Of a DNA stretch of 36,247 nucleotides, positions 16,582 through 24,072 are shown one piece after another. Positions within the stretch are counted from its first letter, which is position 1. Every line of letters begins with the position of its first letter. The stretch comes from Granulicella sp. GTDB lineage: Bacteria > Acidobacteriota > Terriglobia > Terriglobales > Acidobacteriaceae. A model generated the notes under the pieces. The model was not told the DNA's origin. It ran no database searches and was given only the letters and a program-made list of their open reading frames with translations. Made by a program: the position numbers and the translations under genes. The stretch covers positions 1-36,247 of the forward strand of contig DAIDKF010000023.1 of NCBI GenBank assembly GCA_027450185.1, read 5' to 3'.

Positions 16582-17649
16582 TCAAGCCTGCAGCTTTAGA
16601 TGGGCCGCGTCAAACCCTCCTTCCTGCTTCCAAACAGCTAAAGTGATGGCCGCAATCTTACGGGCCAATGTCAGCCGGGCCATCGCAGGCTTCTTCCCCT
16701 GAGCGACCTGGGCGTCATAAAAGTCACGGAGCGGGCCTGAACCACAACTTGCGCCCATCGCGGCGTGCTTGAAGATGTTCTTCAACGCATGGTTGTGGTT
16801 CGTGTTGAGCCCGCGGAGAAGAGGCGACTTCTTCGATCGCTTCAGCTCTCCGTCAACGAATCGGTAGTCGGCGCTGCTTGATGTTCTGATGGCCAGCCCA
16901 CAGTAAGACCAGAGCTGCCTCTTCGTCCGAAAGCGATGAGGTGTCTGGAGCAACGCAACGAGCAGCGCTGACCAGATCGGTCCGATGTACGGGACCTGAC
17001 GGAGCCAGCGTGTGGCCGGCTGTTTACGAGCCTCCGTCAGCAGGTCGCACCTCGCCTGCTGGCGGAGTGCCCGGAGCGCGTCCAACTCCTGGTAGAAATG
17101 TTCCGCCCTGCGCCGCACGCCAGTCTCAGGGAGCTTGCTCAGCCACGCTTCACGGTGGTTAGCTGCATATACCTGCTGTCCCCCGCATGGAATGCCCCAG
17201 CCGCGATACAGCGCCTTCGTGCGGTTCATCACCCGCGTCACATCCTGGGTGATGACGAGGTAACTGCGCGCCAACTCTCGCAGAGAGCGCAGGCTATGCT
17301 CACCGTGATAGACCGGTCGAAGCATCCCACCATCACGGAGCAATGCCGCAAGCCTGTGTGCGTCGACCTTGTCTCCCTTGTTGCCCTCGGTGAGCAAGGC
17401 GTTCCGGCGTGGATCGCAGACCACGACGCGCGCAACATGAGGATGCAATAGGTCATAGAGCCATGCGGCCCACGTACCTTCTTCGAAGGTGATATGCAGC
17501 TCACCACGCATCCCTCGGATGCAATCGAGGATCGCGTTCGCTCTCGTCTCTATGACTGTCTCCATCACGATCTTCCCCGCTTGGTTACGCACTGCAATCG
17601 AGACTGTTTCCTTGTGAACGTCCATGCCGACATACTTGATGCTGTCCAT
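16582..17649 (-). CDS. IS110-family transposase (RNA-guided recombinase family)
   Basis: 355-aa enzyme with the IS110 domain order. The N-terminal RuvC-like DEDD domain has D10 (GMDVHK), E56/E57 (TFEEGTW), D93 and D96 (KGDKVDAHRL). A helical linker follows, then the C-terminal Transposase_20 domain (QVPYIGPIWSALLVALL, LWSYCGLAIRTSSSADY), which holds the catalytic serine region. Family members are guided by a bridge RNA encoded in the element's non-coding end (IS110 group: upstream of the transposase). Here 518 bp of gene-free, structured DNA lie upstream (17650-18167). The protein is full length with no frameshift. The element sits between virB11 and ssb and may separate their transcription. 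I could not fix its exact ends. Confidence 0.93.
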   Translation of the reverse strand: MDSIKYVGMDVHKETVSIAVRNQAGKIVMETVIETRANAILDCIRGMRGELHITFEEGTWAAWLYDLLHPHVARVVVCDPRRNALLTEGNKGDKVDAHRLAALLRDGGMLRPVYHGEHSLRSLRELARSYLVITQDVTRVMNRTKALYRGWGIPCGGQQVYAANHREAWLSKLPETGVRRRAEHFYQELDALRALRQQARCDLLTEARKQPATRWLRQVPYIGPIWSALLVALLQTPHRFRTKRQLWSYCGLAIRTSSSADYRFVDGELKRSKKSPLLRGLNTNHNHALKNIFKHAAMGASCGSGPLRDFYDAQVAQGKKPAMARLTLARKIAAITLAVWKQEGGFDAAHLKLQA

Positions 17650-18167
17650 CTCGCTCTTCCTCCCTGTGGCTTTTTACTCCTCTTGCACGTAGGGGGGTGG
17701 GGCGTCCTTTCATAATGTGTGCCAAGGAGTGCTTTCTTGGTGGGGCCCGGAAGAAGTTTGAGCGGCGCACTTCGCCGCAGCCTGCAAACTTGTTCTGGGA
17801 GGAACCGAGACCCCGCAGGGGCGCTGTAAGCGAAGCAGAACGACGCCGAGCCGCAGGGCGCCGGTTTGGCCCCGAAGCGTGACCCCGAGTAGAGGACGGG
17901 ATACGAAACGGAAGGCTCCCCGATGCACCACAGGCAACCTTCGTGTCTCGGCACGCAGAGTTCGTCCCAATCGCAGCCCACACTGGAGTGACAACCGCTC
18001 CGTGGGAGGACGGCTTTGAGCACCCTCCGTTGCGTGCTCCGCAGCTTGATACCGGCGCTCGGGGCGCTTTCAAAGACGAGTTGGGCTGTGCAGCCGAAGT
18101 GGCGGCAAGTTGGGACATTGAAGTGACCTCGGATTCGGGTTAGTTTCTTTAGCTGGATTGCCTGGGC
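17650..18167 (-). ncRNA. Non-coding upstream end of the IS110 element, candidate bridge RNA region
   Basis: A 518-bp GC-rich stretch with no convincing gene; overlapping open frames on both strands show no family features and an arginine- and proline-rich composition typical of chance. It lies 5' of an IS110-group transposase, where bridge RNAs are encoded. A clear stem-internal loop-stem occurs at 17754-17791, and a further CCCC/GGGG hairpin lies near 17812-17822. Only part of the region is likely to be the RNA. Confidence 0.45.
17754..17791 (-). ncRNA. Stem-loop with asymmetric internal loop in the IS110 non-coding end
   Basis: On the minus strand: AAGTTTG, six unpaired bases, GCGGCG, loop of five, CGCCGC, one unpaired base, CAAACTT. 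Both stems are perfect. A stem with a large internal loop is the kind of shape bridge RNAs use for target or donor pairing. Confidence 0.45.
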
Positions 18168-19136
18168 TCAGGCAGCGGAAGCACGATAGATGTCCTCCGT
18201 CTGGAAGGTCTGGTCAGCATGGGTATATCCGTTCACCTTCACAAGCTCGCGCACCCTACGCCGGCCTGTCTGGTCGCGCTCGCAATAGAGTACGAAGTCG
18301 ATCGCCTCTGCGGTCTCAGAACGGATGAAGGCATGGTTCAGATTGGCCCGAGCACTTAGAGCCAAGTCGGACAGACGATTGAGGGCGTCCCATGCGGACT
18401 TCGCGTGGATGGTGGAGAGCGTTCCACCGTGGCCGGTATTCATGGCCTGCAGCAGGTCATACCCGCACTCATCGCGTATCTCGCCCATGATGATGCGGTC
18501 GGGACGATGTCGCAGAGCCGCGGCAAGAAGCTGGCTGGGTGTAATGGCAACCTGGCCGGGAATGGCCTCCACAGCCTCCCAACGGACGGCGTTAGAGTGC
18601 GATACCTTCAACTCGGCCGGTTGCTCGATAACGATCAGGCGCTCATTCTGCGGAATGTGGTCCAACAAAGCTTTCATTAGAGTCGTCTTTCCCGATCCGG
18701 TTCCGCCGCTGATAATCCCGTTCTTCTTCTGGTTGATGAAGCCGATGACGGTATCACGGACCTGTTCCGGCAGGCTACCGGAGGCGATCAGTTCATCGGA
18801 GGTATACCAGCGGTTGAACTTGCGGATGGTCAACGTCGGTCCATTGATGGACGACGGTGCGCCGACGACGGCGACACGGGAGCCGTCCGGCAGGCGTGTA
18901 TTGAGGATCGGATTCTGGGTCGTGAGGTCCTGACCAAGGATGCGGGCGATACGCTCAATCGCCGCCTGCAACCGGTCATTGGTATACGGGCTTGTCAGCG
19001 GGATGCGCTGCACGATACCGTCACGATCCACGAAGACGCCCGTCGTCCCATTGATCATCAAATCCGAGATGGAGGGGTCGAGCAACAGCTCGCGCAACTC
19101 CTCGGGAAAGAACGGCAGTATGAGGTGGTAGCTCAT
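18168..19136 (-). CDS. virB11: VirB11/TrbB-type secretion ATPase
   Basis: 322-aa cytoplasmic hexameric ATPase that powers pilus assembly and switches to DNA transfer. The N-terminal domain (SDLMINGTTGVFVDRDG) is followed by Walker A GGTGSGKTT at 144-152, an Asp box VIEQPAEL near 168, Walker B RIIMGEIRDECGYDLLQAMNTGH and the His box GGTLSTIHA ending at about 245. In overall form it is closer to TrbB/CpaF than to Agrobacterium VirB11. It overlaps virB8 by 4 bp and is the last T4SS gene before the IS110 element. Confidence 0.9.
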   Translation of the reverse strand: MSYHLILPFFPEELRELLLDPSISDLMINGTTGVFVDRDGIVQRIPLTSPYTNDRLQAAIERIARILGQDLTTQNPILNTRLPDGSRVAVVGAPSSINGPTLTIRKFNRWYTSDELIASGSLPEQVRDTVIGFINQKKNGIISGGTGSGKTTLMKALLDHIPQNERLIVIEQPAELKVSHSNAVRWEAVEAIPGQVAITPSQLLAAALRHRPDRIIMGEIRDECGYDLLQAMNTGHGGTLSTIHAKSAWDALNRLSDLALSARANLNHAFIRSETAEAIDFVLYCERDQTGRRRVRELVKVNGYTHADQTFQTEDIYRASAA

Positions 19137-19939
19137 CGCGTTCCTCCTGCGGCTGGGGTTGTGGGCAAAGCTGGCGCGGAACTGGTTGCGCCGGGTGCAA
19201 TCGGGTCGACGGACATCCGGTTCTCGTGGAACTCCGTGATGGTCAACCCAAGAGGGTTGATCGTCTCGAACTGGGGGAAGATCTTCGCCTCGTCACTCAC
19301 CTGCTTGGGGTTGAGATAGTAGGTAACACTCAACATCCAATGCTCGGTCCTCGGCTCCCGCGAGTTGCGCGGTGAGTAGAGCTTGTCGATGCTGACAAGG
19401 GCCGTTCCACGCGCAATCGTCGCCCCCTGAACCATCTCCTCAGACATGGAGGTGATGGTGACATCCTTGACCTCGACATCGCTCTGCTCAATCTGGCCGC
19501 CTACCACCTGGGAGACGAGGTGGTTCTGATTGTCCTGGGCCATCAATTGTGAGGCCAGATTTTGGGAAAGGAAGTAGTAGTTGAGCGGATACTTCTTCGC
19601 AATCGCGTCACGGCTGATCGTGTACCGATAGTTGGCCCAATCCGTGAGGTAGGTTCGGACCTCCCCATCGCGCGGGCTGTAGTTTAAATCGCTATAAGCA
19701 ATAGCCTGGGCTCGACCCATCTCGTCGATGCGGATATACCGATTGGTGATCGGGCGATGTGCGAGGGAGAAGATAAGCGCCATCGCTGCGAGTAGCAAGA
19801 GCGACTCGGTCCCGATGACCAAACGGCTGAGTCTTCGCTCGGCATAGTGGGACGCATATACCTCGTTCCCGATCTGGTCAGTGAGAAAGGATTGCTGTGG
19901 CGTCAGCGGCATATCAATGGGAGCTGTGGGTGTGGACAT
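19133..19939 (-). CDS. virB8: VirB8/TrbF-type inner-membrane T4SS protein
   Basis: 268-aa bitopic protein: short cytoplasmic N-terminus, one membrane helix (LVIGTESLLLLAAMALIFSLAH, about residues 40-61), and a periplasmic NTF2-like domain including TISRDAIAKKYPLNYYFLSQNLA and the C-terminal NPLGLTITEF strand typical of VirB8/TrbF. VirB8 nucleates the inner-membrane complex. I chose the ATG at 19939, preceded by AAAGGAG with an 11-base gap; an ATG at 19960 lies in front of that site. The gene overlaps its small upstream neighbour by about 26 bp and virB11 by 4 bp. Confidence 0.86.
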   Translation of the reverse strand: MSTPTAPIDMPLTPQQSFLTDQIGNEVYASHYAERRLSRLVIGTESLLLLAAMALIFSLAHRPITNRYIRIDEMGRAQAIAYSDLNYSPRDGEVRTYLTDWANYRYTISRDAIAKKYPLNYYFLSQNLASQLMAQDNQNHLVSQVVGGQIEQSDVEVKDVTITSMSEEMVQGATIARGTALVSIDKLYSPRNSREPRTEHWMLSVTYYLNPKQVSDEAKIFPQFETINPLGLTITEFHENRMSVDPIAPGATSSAPALPTTPAAGGTR

Positions 19940-20099
19940 CGGGGGTATGGCTCCTTTCATTGACGGCGTGGAAGATCAATACGGCGTACATCAGTCCGAC
20001 GACCAGAGCACCGCACAGGGTCACAGCAAGTGCGAGCCGGATGAAGGGAACCTGAAATACACGACGTAAAAAGGCAACTACCAAGACAAAACGGAACAT
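19914..20099 (-). CDS. Small single-helix membrane protein in the T4SS operon
   Basis: 61-aa protein. A basic amphipathic start (MFRFVLVVAFLRRVFQVPF) is followed by one membrane helix (about residues 20-46, LALAVTLCGALVVGLMYAVLIF) and a short histidine-rich tail. GGAGGAG lies shortly before the ATG at 20099 and overlaps the end of virB6; the 3' end overlaps virB8. It has no lipobox, so it is not a normal VirB7. It occupies a VirB7-like place in the operon and may be a system-specific subunit. I do not recognise a family. Confidence 0.65.
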   Translation of the reverse strand: MFRFVLVVAFLRRVFQVPFIRLALAVTLCGALVVGLMYAVLIFHAVNERSHTPDVHTHSSH

Positions 20100-20103
20100 A
20101 TTT

Positions 20104-21024
20104 CTAAGCTCCTCCTGCCGCAGCCCCAATTGATGATGCCGTACCAATTACTTTGCTAACGCTCTCTGCCATTCCCGCTGCTCCGCCAAATATAGCCTGC
20201 GTCATGCTCGGAATAAAGAGCATATTGATGATGAAAGCGATAAAAACCATGGTGCAAGGAATGAGGTTGGCAAGCCACATCTCCATCGAATAATTGCCGT
20301 TGAAGGTCTGCTGAATGAACCCATTCAGGAAGCCCGCCCAGACGAAGATAAAGGCGGCCGCTACGGCCCGAATCATGGCGAAGCTGATGAGCACGTCGAG
20401 GAAGTGGAAGAATTTGGCGCGGAAGGTATTGGTCATCAGAAGCGGGACGAAGACTGGACCGAAAAGTGCCGTTACGCCATACAGGATGAAGGAGCTGCAG
20501 TTGATGAGGAACAGGATCGCCGAGGCGAGTCCGAGTAGGCCCTGGACAAAGAAGTAGCAGAGGATTTGGATCGGGGCCATCAGCGACGGCAGGGCAGTGT
20601 TGTCTCCGGCCGTCTTGATCAGTTGGAGCAAGTTATTGAGTGAGCTTTGGTCGAAGGCTGCGACCATCGCCTGGGCGATGTAGGAGAAGAAGTGATTGAT
20701 CCCAAAGCTCGCTCCGGGAAAGGGATTGACCCAATAACTTTCAAGCAGGCAACACAGGATGAGTCGCATGAGGAACTTCGTGAGATCGCCAGCCTGGATC
20801 GGATGATGATGCAGCCGAAACGTCATCGTGCTGGTGCTCCAGTTGACGACCATGCTCACCAACGTGAACAGTGCTATGCAGCTCAACTCCGTCATGCCGA
20901 ACTGCGTGAGAGTACCGCTATTCTGGGTGGTAAGGTTCGTCAGATTGTTGGTGAACTGGTACAGCCAATCGACGCCGGAACTTGCGGTCGGGAGTGCTTG
21001 CGCGAGTAAGACGATGGATGCCAT
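20104..21024 (-). CDS. virB6: VirB6/TrbL-type polytopic channel protein
   Basis: 306-aa protein with a periplasmic N-terminal segment and several membrane helices (for example about 46-63, 81-96, 150-175, 176-200, 210-234 and 247-270). The central ILYGVTALFGPVFVPLLMTNTF and the helix AMIRAVAAAFIFVWAGFLNGF resemble the conserved core of VirB6/TrbL, the inner-membrane pore of the transfer channel. The C-terminus is alanine- and glycine-rich. It lies between VirB5-like and VirB8-like genes, as expected. Confidence 0.82.
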   Translation of the reverse strand: MASIVLLAQALPTASSGVDWLYQFTNNLTNLTTQNSGTLTQFGMTELSCIALFTLVSMVVNWSTSTMTFRLHHHPIQAGDLTKFLMRLILCCLLESYWVNPFPGASFGINHFFSYIAQAMVAAFDQSSLNNLLQLIKTAGDNTALPSLMAPIQILCYFFVQGLLGLASAILFLINCSSFILYGVTALFGPVFVPLLMTNTFRAKFFHFLDVLISFAMIRAVAAAFIFVWAGFLNGFIQQTFNGNYSMEMWLANLIPCTMVFIAFIINMLFIPSMTQAIFGGAAGMAESVSKVIGTASSIGAAAGGA

Positions 21025-21062
21025 GTCGGGGCTCTCTCTCAGGGTTCAGGGAACATCAGGAG

Positions 21063-21851
21063 TTAGGGGATATAGGTCTGCCAGGTGTTGCTCTCGTTGG
21101 CCGCGCTGGTGTCGTTGACCGCGCGTTGCTGCTGCACCACAGCGGCGGTGTTGAGATCCTGCGCAGCGGCGTTCCGCTGCTGCATGTTCGCCACCGTCAT
21201 CTGGGAGGCGAGACAGACCTGCATCGCGCCCTGCGACTGCATCTCGGTGAGATTCTGAGCCGCCGCCGCATTGAGGAGATTCAACTGCTGGACCTCGCTG
21301 TTCGTCGCGGAGGTCGCGTCGAACTGCTGCTGGGACAACGCACTGTTGGCAGTGGCGTCCTGTGCACGCGTCGTCCGATACTGGCCCACAGCCGTGAGGC
21401 AGTCTGGCGAGATCGAGTCAGACATCTCGATCATCGCCAACTGCGAGAGCTGCGTGCTGTTCCCGACCGTCTGTCCCTGGAGGTAGCTGGCCGTATTACT
21501 ACTGACAGGAACCGTTGCAGTCTTCCATGCGGTCGTAGAGGTGCTAGGCGAGTTCGAATTGAGCGCGATGCTCATGCCATTGGTCTCACCGAACAGATTC
21601 GAGACGTTGGCGTTCCTGAGCGCACTGAGGGTGGTCTGCCACTGCTGTTTGAACGAGAAGTGCGCGATGTTGTTCTCGATCATCCTGAACTGGTTGAGGG
21701 CGGTTGTGGCCTGGGAGACGAGACTGGCGTAGCTGGTGGGATCGAAGACAATGTCCCCGATGCCAAAGAGCGCGAAGCTGGGCGTTGCTGTCAAAAACAG
21801 CAGAACGCCTCCAATGACCCATCTCCGACGATTCTTCAGGATGATCTTCAT
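21063..21851 (-). CDS. virB5: VirB5/TrbJ-type pilus-associated protein
   Basis: 262-aa exported protein: a basic start followed by a hydrophobic stretch (VIGGVLLFLTATPSFA, about residues 12-27) forms a signal peptide. The mature protein begins LFGIGDIVFDPTSYASLVSQATTAL, the conserved opening of TrbJ/VirB5 proteins. The rest is helical and glutamine-, asparagine- and alanine-rich, with two cysteines (C151 and C218) that may form a disulphide. VirB5 caps the pilus and contacts recipient cells. Confidence 0.82.
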   Translation of the reverse strand: MKIILKNRRRWVIGGVLLFLTATPSFALFGIGDIVFDPTSYASLVSQATTALNQFRMIENNIAHFSFKQQWQTTLSALRNANVSNLFGETNGMSIALNSNSPSTSTTAWKTATVPVSSNTASYLQGQTVGNSTQLSQLAMIEMSDSISPDCLTAVGQYRTTRAQDATANSALSQQQFDATSATNSEVQQLNLLNAAAAQNLTEMQSQGAMQVCLASQMTVANMQQRNAAAQDLNTAAVVQQQRAVNDTSAANESNTWQTYIP

Positions 21852-21875
21852 AACGCCTCCGGATACAGCAGGTAG

Positions 21876-23198
21876 TTACAGCGTGGGATCGACGCGGTGC
21901 TCTGCGTAGGACGGGATGTAAACATCCGTGCCGATGTAGACGCGGGCACGGGAGCCTTCCTTGAGCGTGATGACCGGAAGCCGGTTGAGGAAGTGATTGA
22001 GAATCTGTTCCCCTTCGGTAGCGGACTGCTCGGAGATCCCGTTCTGAATCTCGGTGGAGGGAGCCAGAACGCTTCCGTTGTTGCCAATCTGGGCCAGCCC
22101 TCCCAGTCCACCGACTGCGGCGGCGGCGGCAAAAGCCTGCAGGTAGCCGTGGTCGACCTTGGTTGCGAGGCCAGTGGTTCCCAGCGGGTCAAGGCCAACA
22201 TACTTGTCCAGTTCGAGCGAGAACCCGTCCGGGCAGATTGCCCGATGGAACGTCACAAAGATCTTGCGCTGCTGAGCGTTGCCAACACTCTGCACGGTGC
22301 CGATCAGCCGGGTTCCCTGCGGCATGAGAAGCTGCTGGTGATCGTGGGAGTAATAGTCCGTCGTCAGCATGACGAGAATGGGGCCGCTCAACCCCCCGTC
22401 GATATGGTTCGTGACGACGCCTTCAAGGACCGTTCCCTCGAAGACCCGGTACAACCGCCCCTCGTAGCTGTCGAAGTCGTAGCTTCCCATGGGATCGGTC
22501 GTTCCGGCACCCCTGGGTTGCAGTCCAGAAGAAGGCTGAGAACTGGCGACTCGGAGCGGGTTCACACCGCCAGTCGCCGGGGTTCCGCTGGCAACATCCG
22601 TGGTCTCCTTGGAGGCCAATTCCTGACGGTCCCCCAGCACCGCTGCGTTCTCCTTCGCCGGCGCCACCGCTGCGTGTGCGAAGTCGATGGCGACCGTATC
22701 GCAATTCATCGCGTCCTGGCGCAACTTCTCGCGCTCCAGTTCCTTTTGCTTGGCTTCGGCCTGGGCCTGCGAGAGGCTGGAGGTCTGTTGCGGCGCGTTG
22801 GGGCTGTCCCCGTAGATCGCCGAACGCTGGGCAGCGGTCATCGGCGGCGTCCCTGCGGCCTCCGGCCCCGGAACCTCCTCGGCGGCCTGGAGCTGCTGCA
22901 TCTCGGCGGCAATCTCCTGCTGCCGCTTCAGGTCGTCGGCATCGTGGCGAGCCTCAATCTGCTGCTGCGTCTCGAAGCTCGAGACCTGCTGAGCGTTTGC
23001 TGAGGCAGGGCGCATCGGCAGACCGCTGGGTGGCGCAGTCCGCTTCCTGCCAGTAAACAAGCTCGATATGTTTGCGATCCCGATCAGGGCAACGATGGCA
23101 ATGAGAGCGATGACGACGGGCATACCCTTGCGGACCGGCGTCAACGCTTCTGGCTGCGGCGGAACGGTGGCGGGTGGATTAGGATTCGGCTCCTCCAT
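21876..23198 (-). CDS. virB10: VirB10/TrbI-type core complex protein
   Basis: 440-aa protein that spans the cell envelope and gates the outer-membrane pore. Proline-rich cytoplasmic start (EEPNPNPPATVPPQPEA), one membrane helix (about residues 27-47), then a long Q/A/E-rich periplasmic linker with coiled-coil character (about 75-160). The C-terminal VirB10 barrel domain (about 240-430) includes GTVLEGVVTNHIDGGLSGPI, PQGTRLIGTVQSV, the CPDGFSLEL strand and an alanine-rich segment for the outer-membrane antenna (YLQAFAAAAAVGGLGGL). Gaps of 2 bp upstream and 24 bp downstream show operon structure. Confidence 0.9.
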   Translation of the reverse strand: MEEPNPNPPATVPPQPEALTPVRKGMPVVIALIAIVALIGIANISSLFTGRKRTAPPSGLPMRPASANAQQVSSFETQQQIEARHDADDLKRQQEIAAEMQQLQAAEEVPGPEAAGTPPMTAAQRSAIYGDSPNAPQQTSSLSQAQAEAKQKELEREKLRQDAMNCDTVAIDFAHAAVAPAKENAAVLGDRQELASKETTDVASGTPATGGVNPLRVASSQPSSGLQPRGAGTTDPMGSYDFDSYEGRLYRVFEGTVLEGVVTNHIDGGLSGPILVMLTTDYYSHDHQQLLMPQGTRLIGTVQSVGNAQQRKIFVTFHRAICPDGFSLELDKYVGLDPLGTTGLATKVDHGYLQAFAAAAAVGGLGGLAQIGNNGSVLAPSTEIQNGISEQSATEGEQILNHFLNRLPVITLKEGSRARVYIGTDVYIPSYAEHRVDPTL

Positions 23199-23200
23199 GG

Positions 23201-24037
23201 CTATTTCCCTCCCTCGACGCGGTGAAACTCCACCTTCTTCTTCCCAATCGCGAGGTAGCCGTCATCCAGCTCCTTCGGCACGGTATAGAGGCCGGCGTTG
23301 AAATCGAAGTTGATAAGCGAGCCCTTGCCATCCTTGAGTTCATAGAGCGCCGGAGTCTCCTCGAAGTGCCCACGCAAGTAGGTAAACTTGTCGTCCCGCC
23401 ATATCTCCTGCAGTCCAAGTTCCTTGCCCTTACTCTCGTCCCACTTGTAGTCGAAGTGAAGAGTGCCTGGATATTGACTGCGGTACATCTCCGCCTTCGC
23501 CGCCTCAGCCTTCACCTCGGCGCTCTGCGCAGCCTTGGCGGCTGCGGCCTCCTGCCGAGCCTGATCGAGTTCCGCGGCGGGTACAAAGACCGGCAGTTGA
23601 ACCAGCCTGTCCTTCGCTGCCTTATCACCCGGAACAATAAAGACCTTGGAATCGAAGTGCGGGTCTGGGTCGCTCGTGACCTCCTCCATCTGGAGGGTGT
23701 ACTCGTTGCCGTGGTCCGAGATGATGTGAATGTCCGTCGTGGCATTGGCGAGCTTTGGCTTGATACTGATAAACCGGCTGGCCACATGGCCGCCATCGAA
23801 GACCCAGTCAACCGTGTCGCCGCCAAAGACGGTGGCGATCTTCTCCTCTTCCGGGAGCAGGATGAGCGTCGATTGCAGGAGTCCAGCGCGAATGACTGGC
23901 GGCGTAGCCGTCTCGGACACGGTGATGGAGCGCGGTGCGCTGGGCAGCAGATGGTGGCTGTCGGGAGCGGCGTGGGTCGCAGCGGGGAGGGCAAGGGCGA
24001 GTCCACAGGTGACGATGATGGTGATAGGAGGCTTCAC
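23201..24037 (-). CDS. virB9: VirB9/TrbG-type core complex protein
   Basis: 278-aa periplasmic/outer-membrane core protein. It has a signal peptide (MKPPITIIVTCGLALALPAA, cleavage after THA), an N-terminal VirB9/CagX domain with EEEKIATVFGGDTVDWVFDGG and the KPKLANATTDIHIISDHGNEYTLQME block, an alanine-rich linker (QARQEAAAAKAAQSAEVKAEAAKAEMY) and a C-terminal domain with FDYKWDESKGKELGLQEIWRDDKFTYLRGHFEETPALYEL, which binds the VirB7-type partner in related systems. It ends 2 bp before virB10. Confidence 0.9.
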   Translation of the reverse strand: MKPPITIIVTCGLALALPAATHAAPDSHHLLPSAPRSITVSETATPPVIRAGLLQSTLILLPEEEKIATVFGGDTVDWVFDGGHVASRFISIKPKLANATTDIHIISDHGNEYTLQMEEVTSDPDPHFDSKVFIVPGDKAAKDRLVQLPVFVPAAELDQARQEAAAAKAAQSAEVKAEAAKAEMYRSQYPGTLHFDYKWDESKGKELGLQEIWRDDKFTYLRGHFEETPALYELKDGKGSLINFDFNAGLYTVPKELDDGYLAIGKKKVEFHRVEGGK

Positions 24038-24072
24038 GGGTCGGTCCTTTCAGTTCTGGAATGGAGAAAACG

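Noticed and set aside
17585..18118. 177-residue open frame upstream of the IS110 transposase
   Set aside because: Arg/Ser/Pro-rich with no family likeness; overlapping frames on both strands are equally open. It is better read as the non-coding end of the element.
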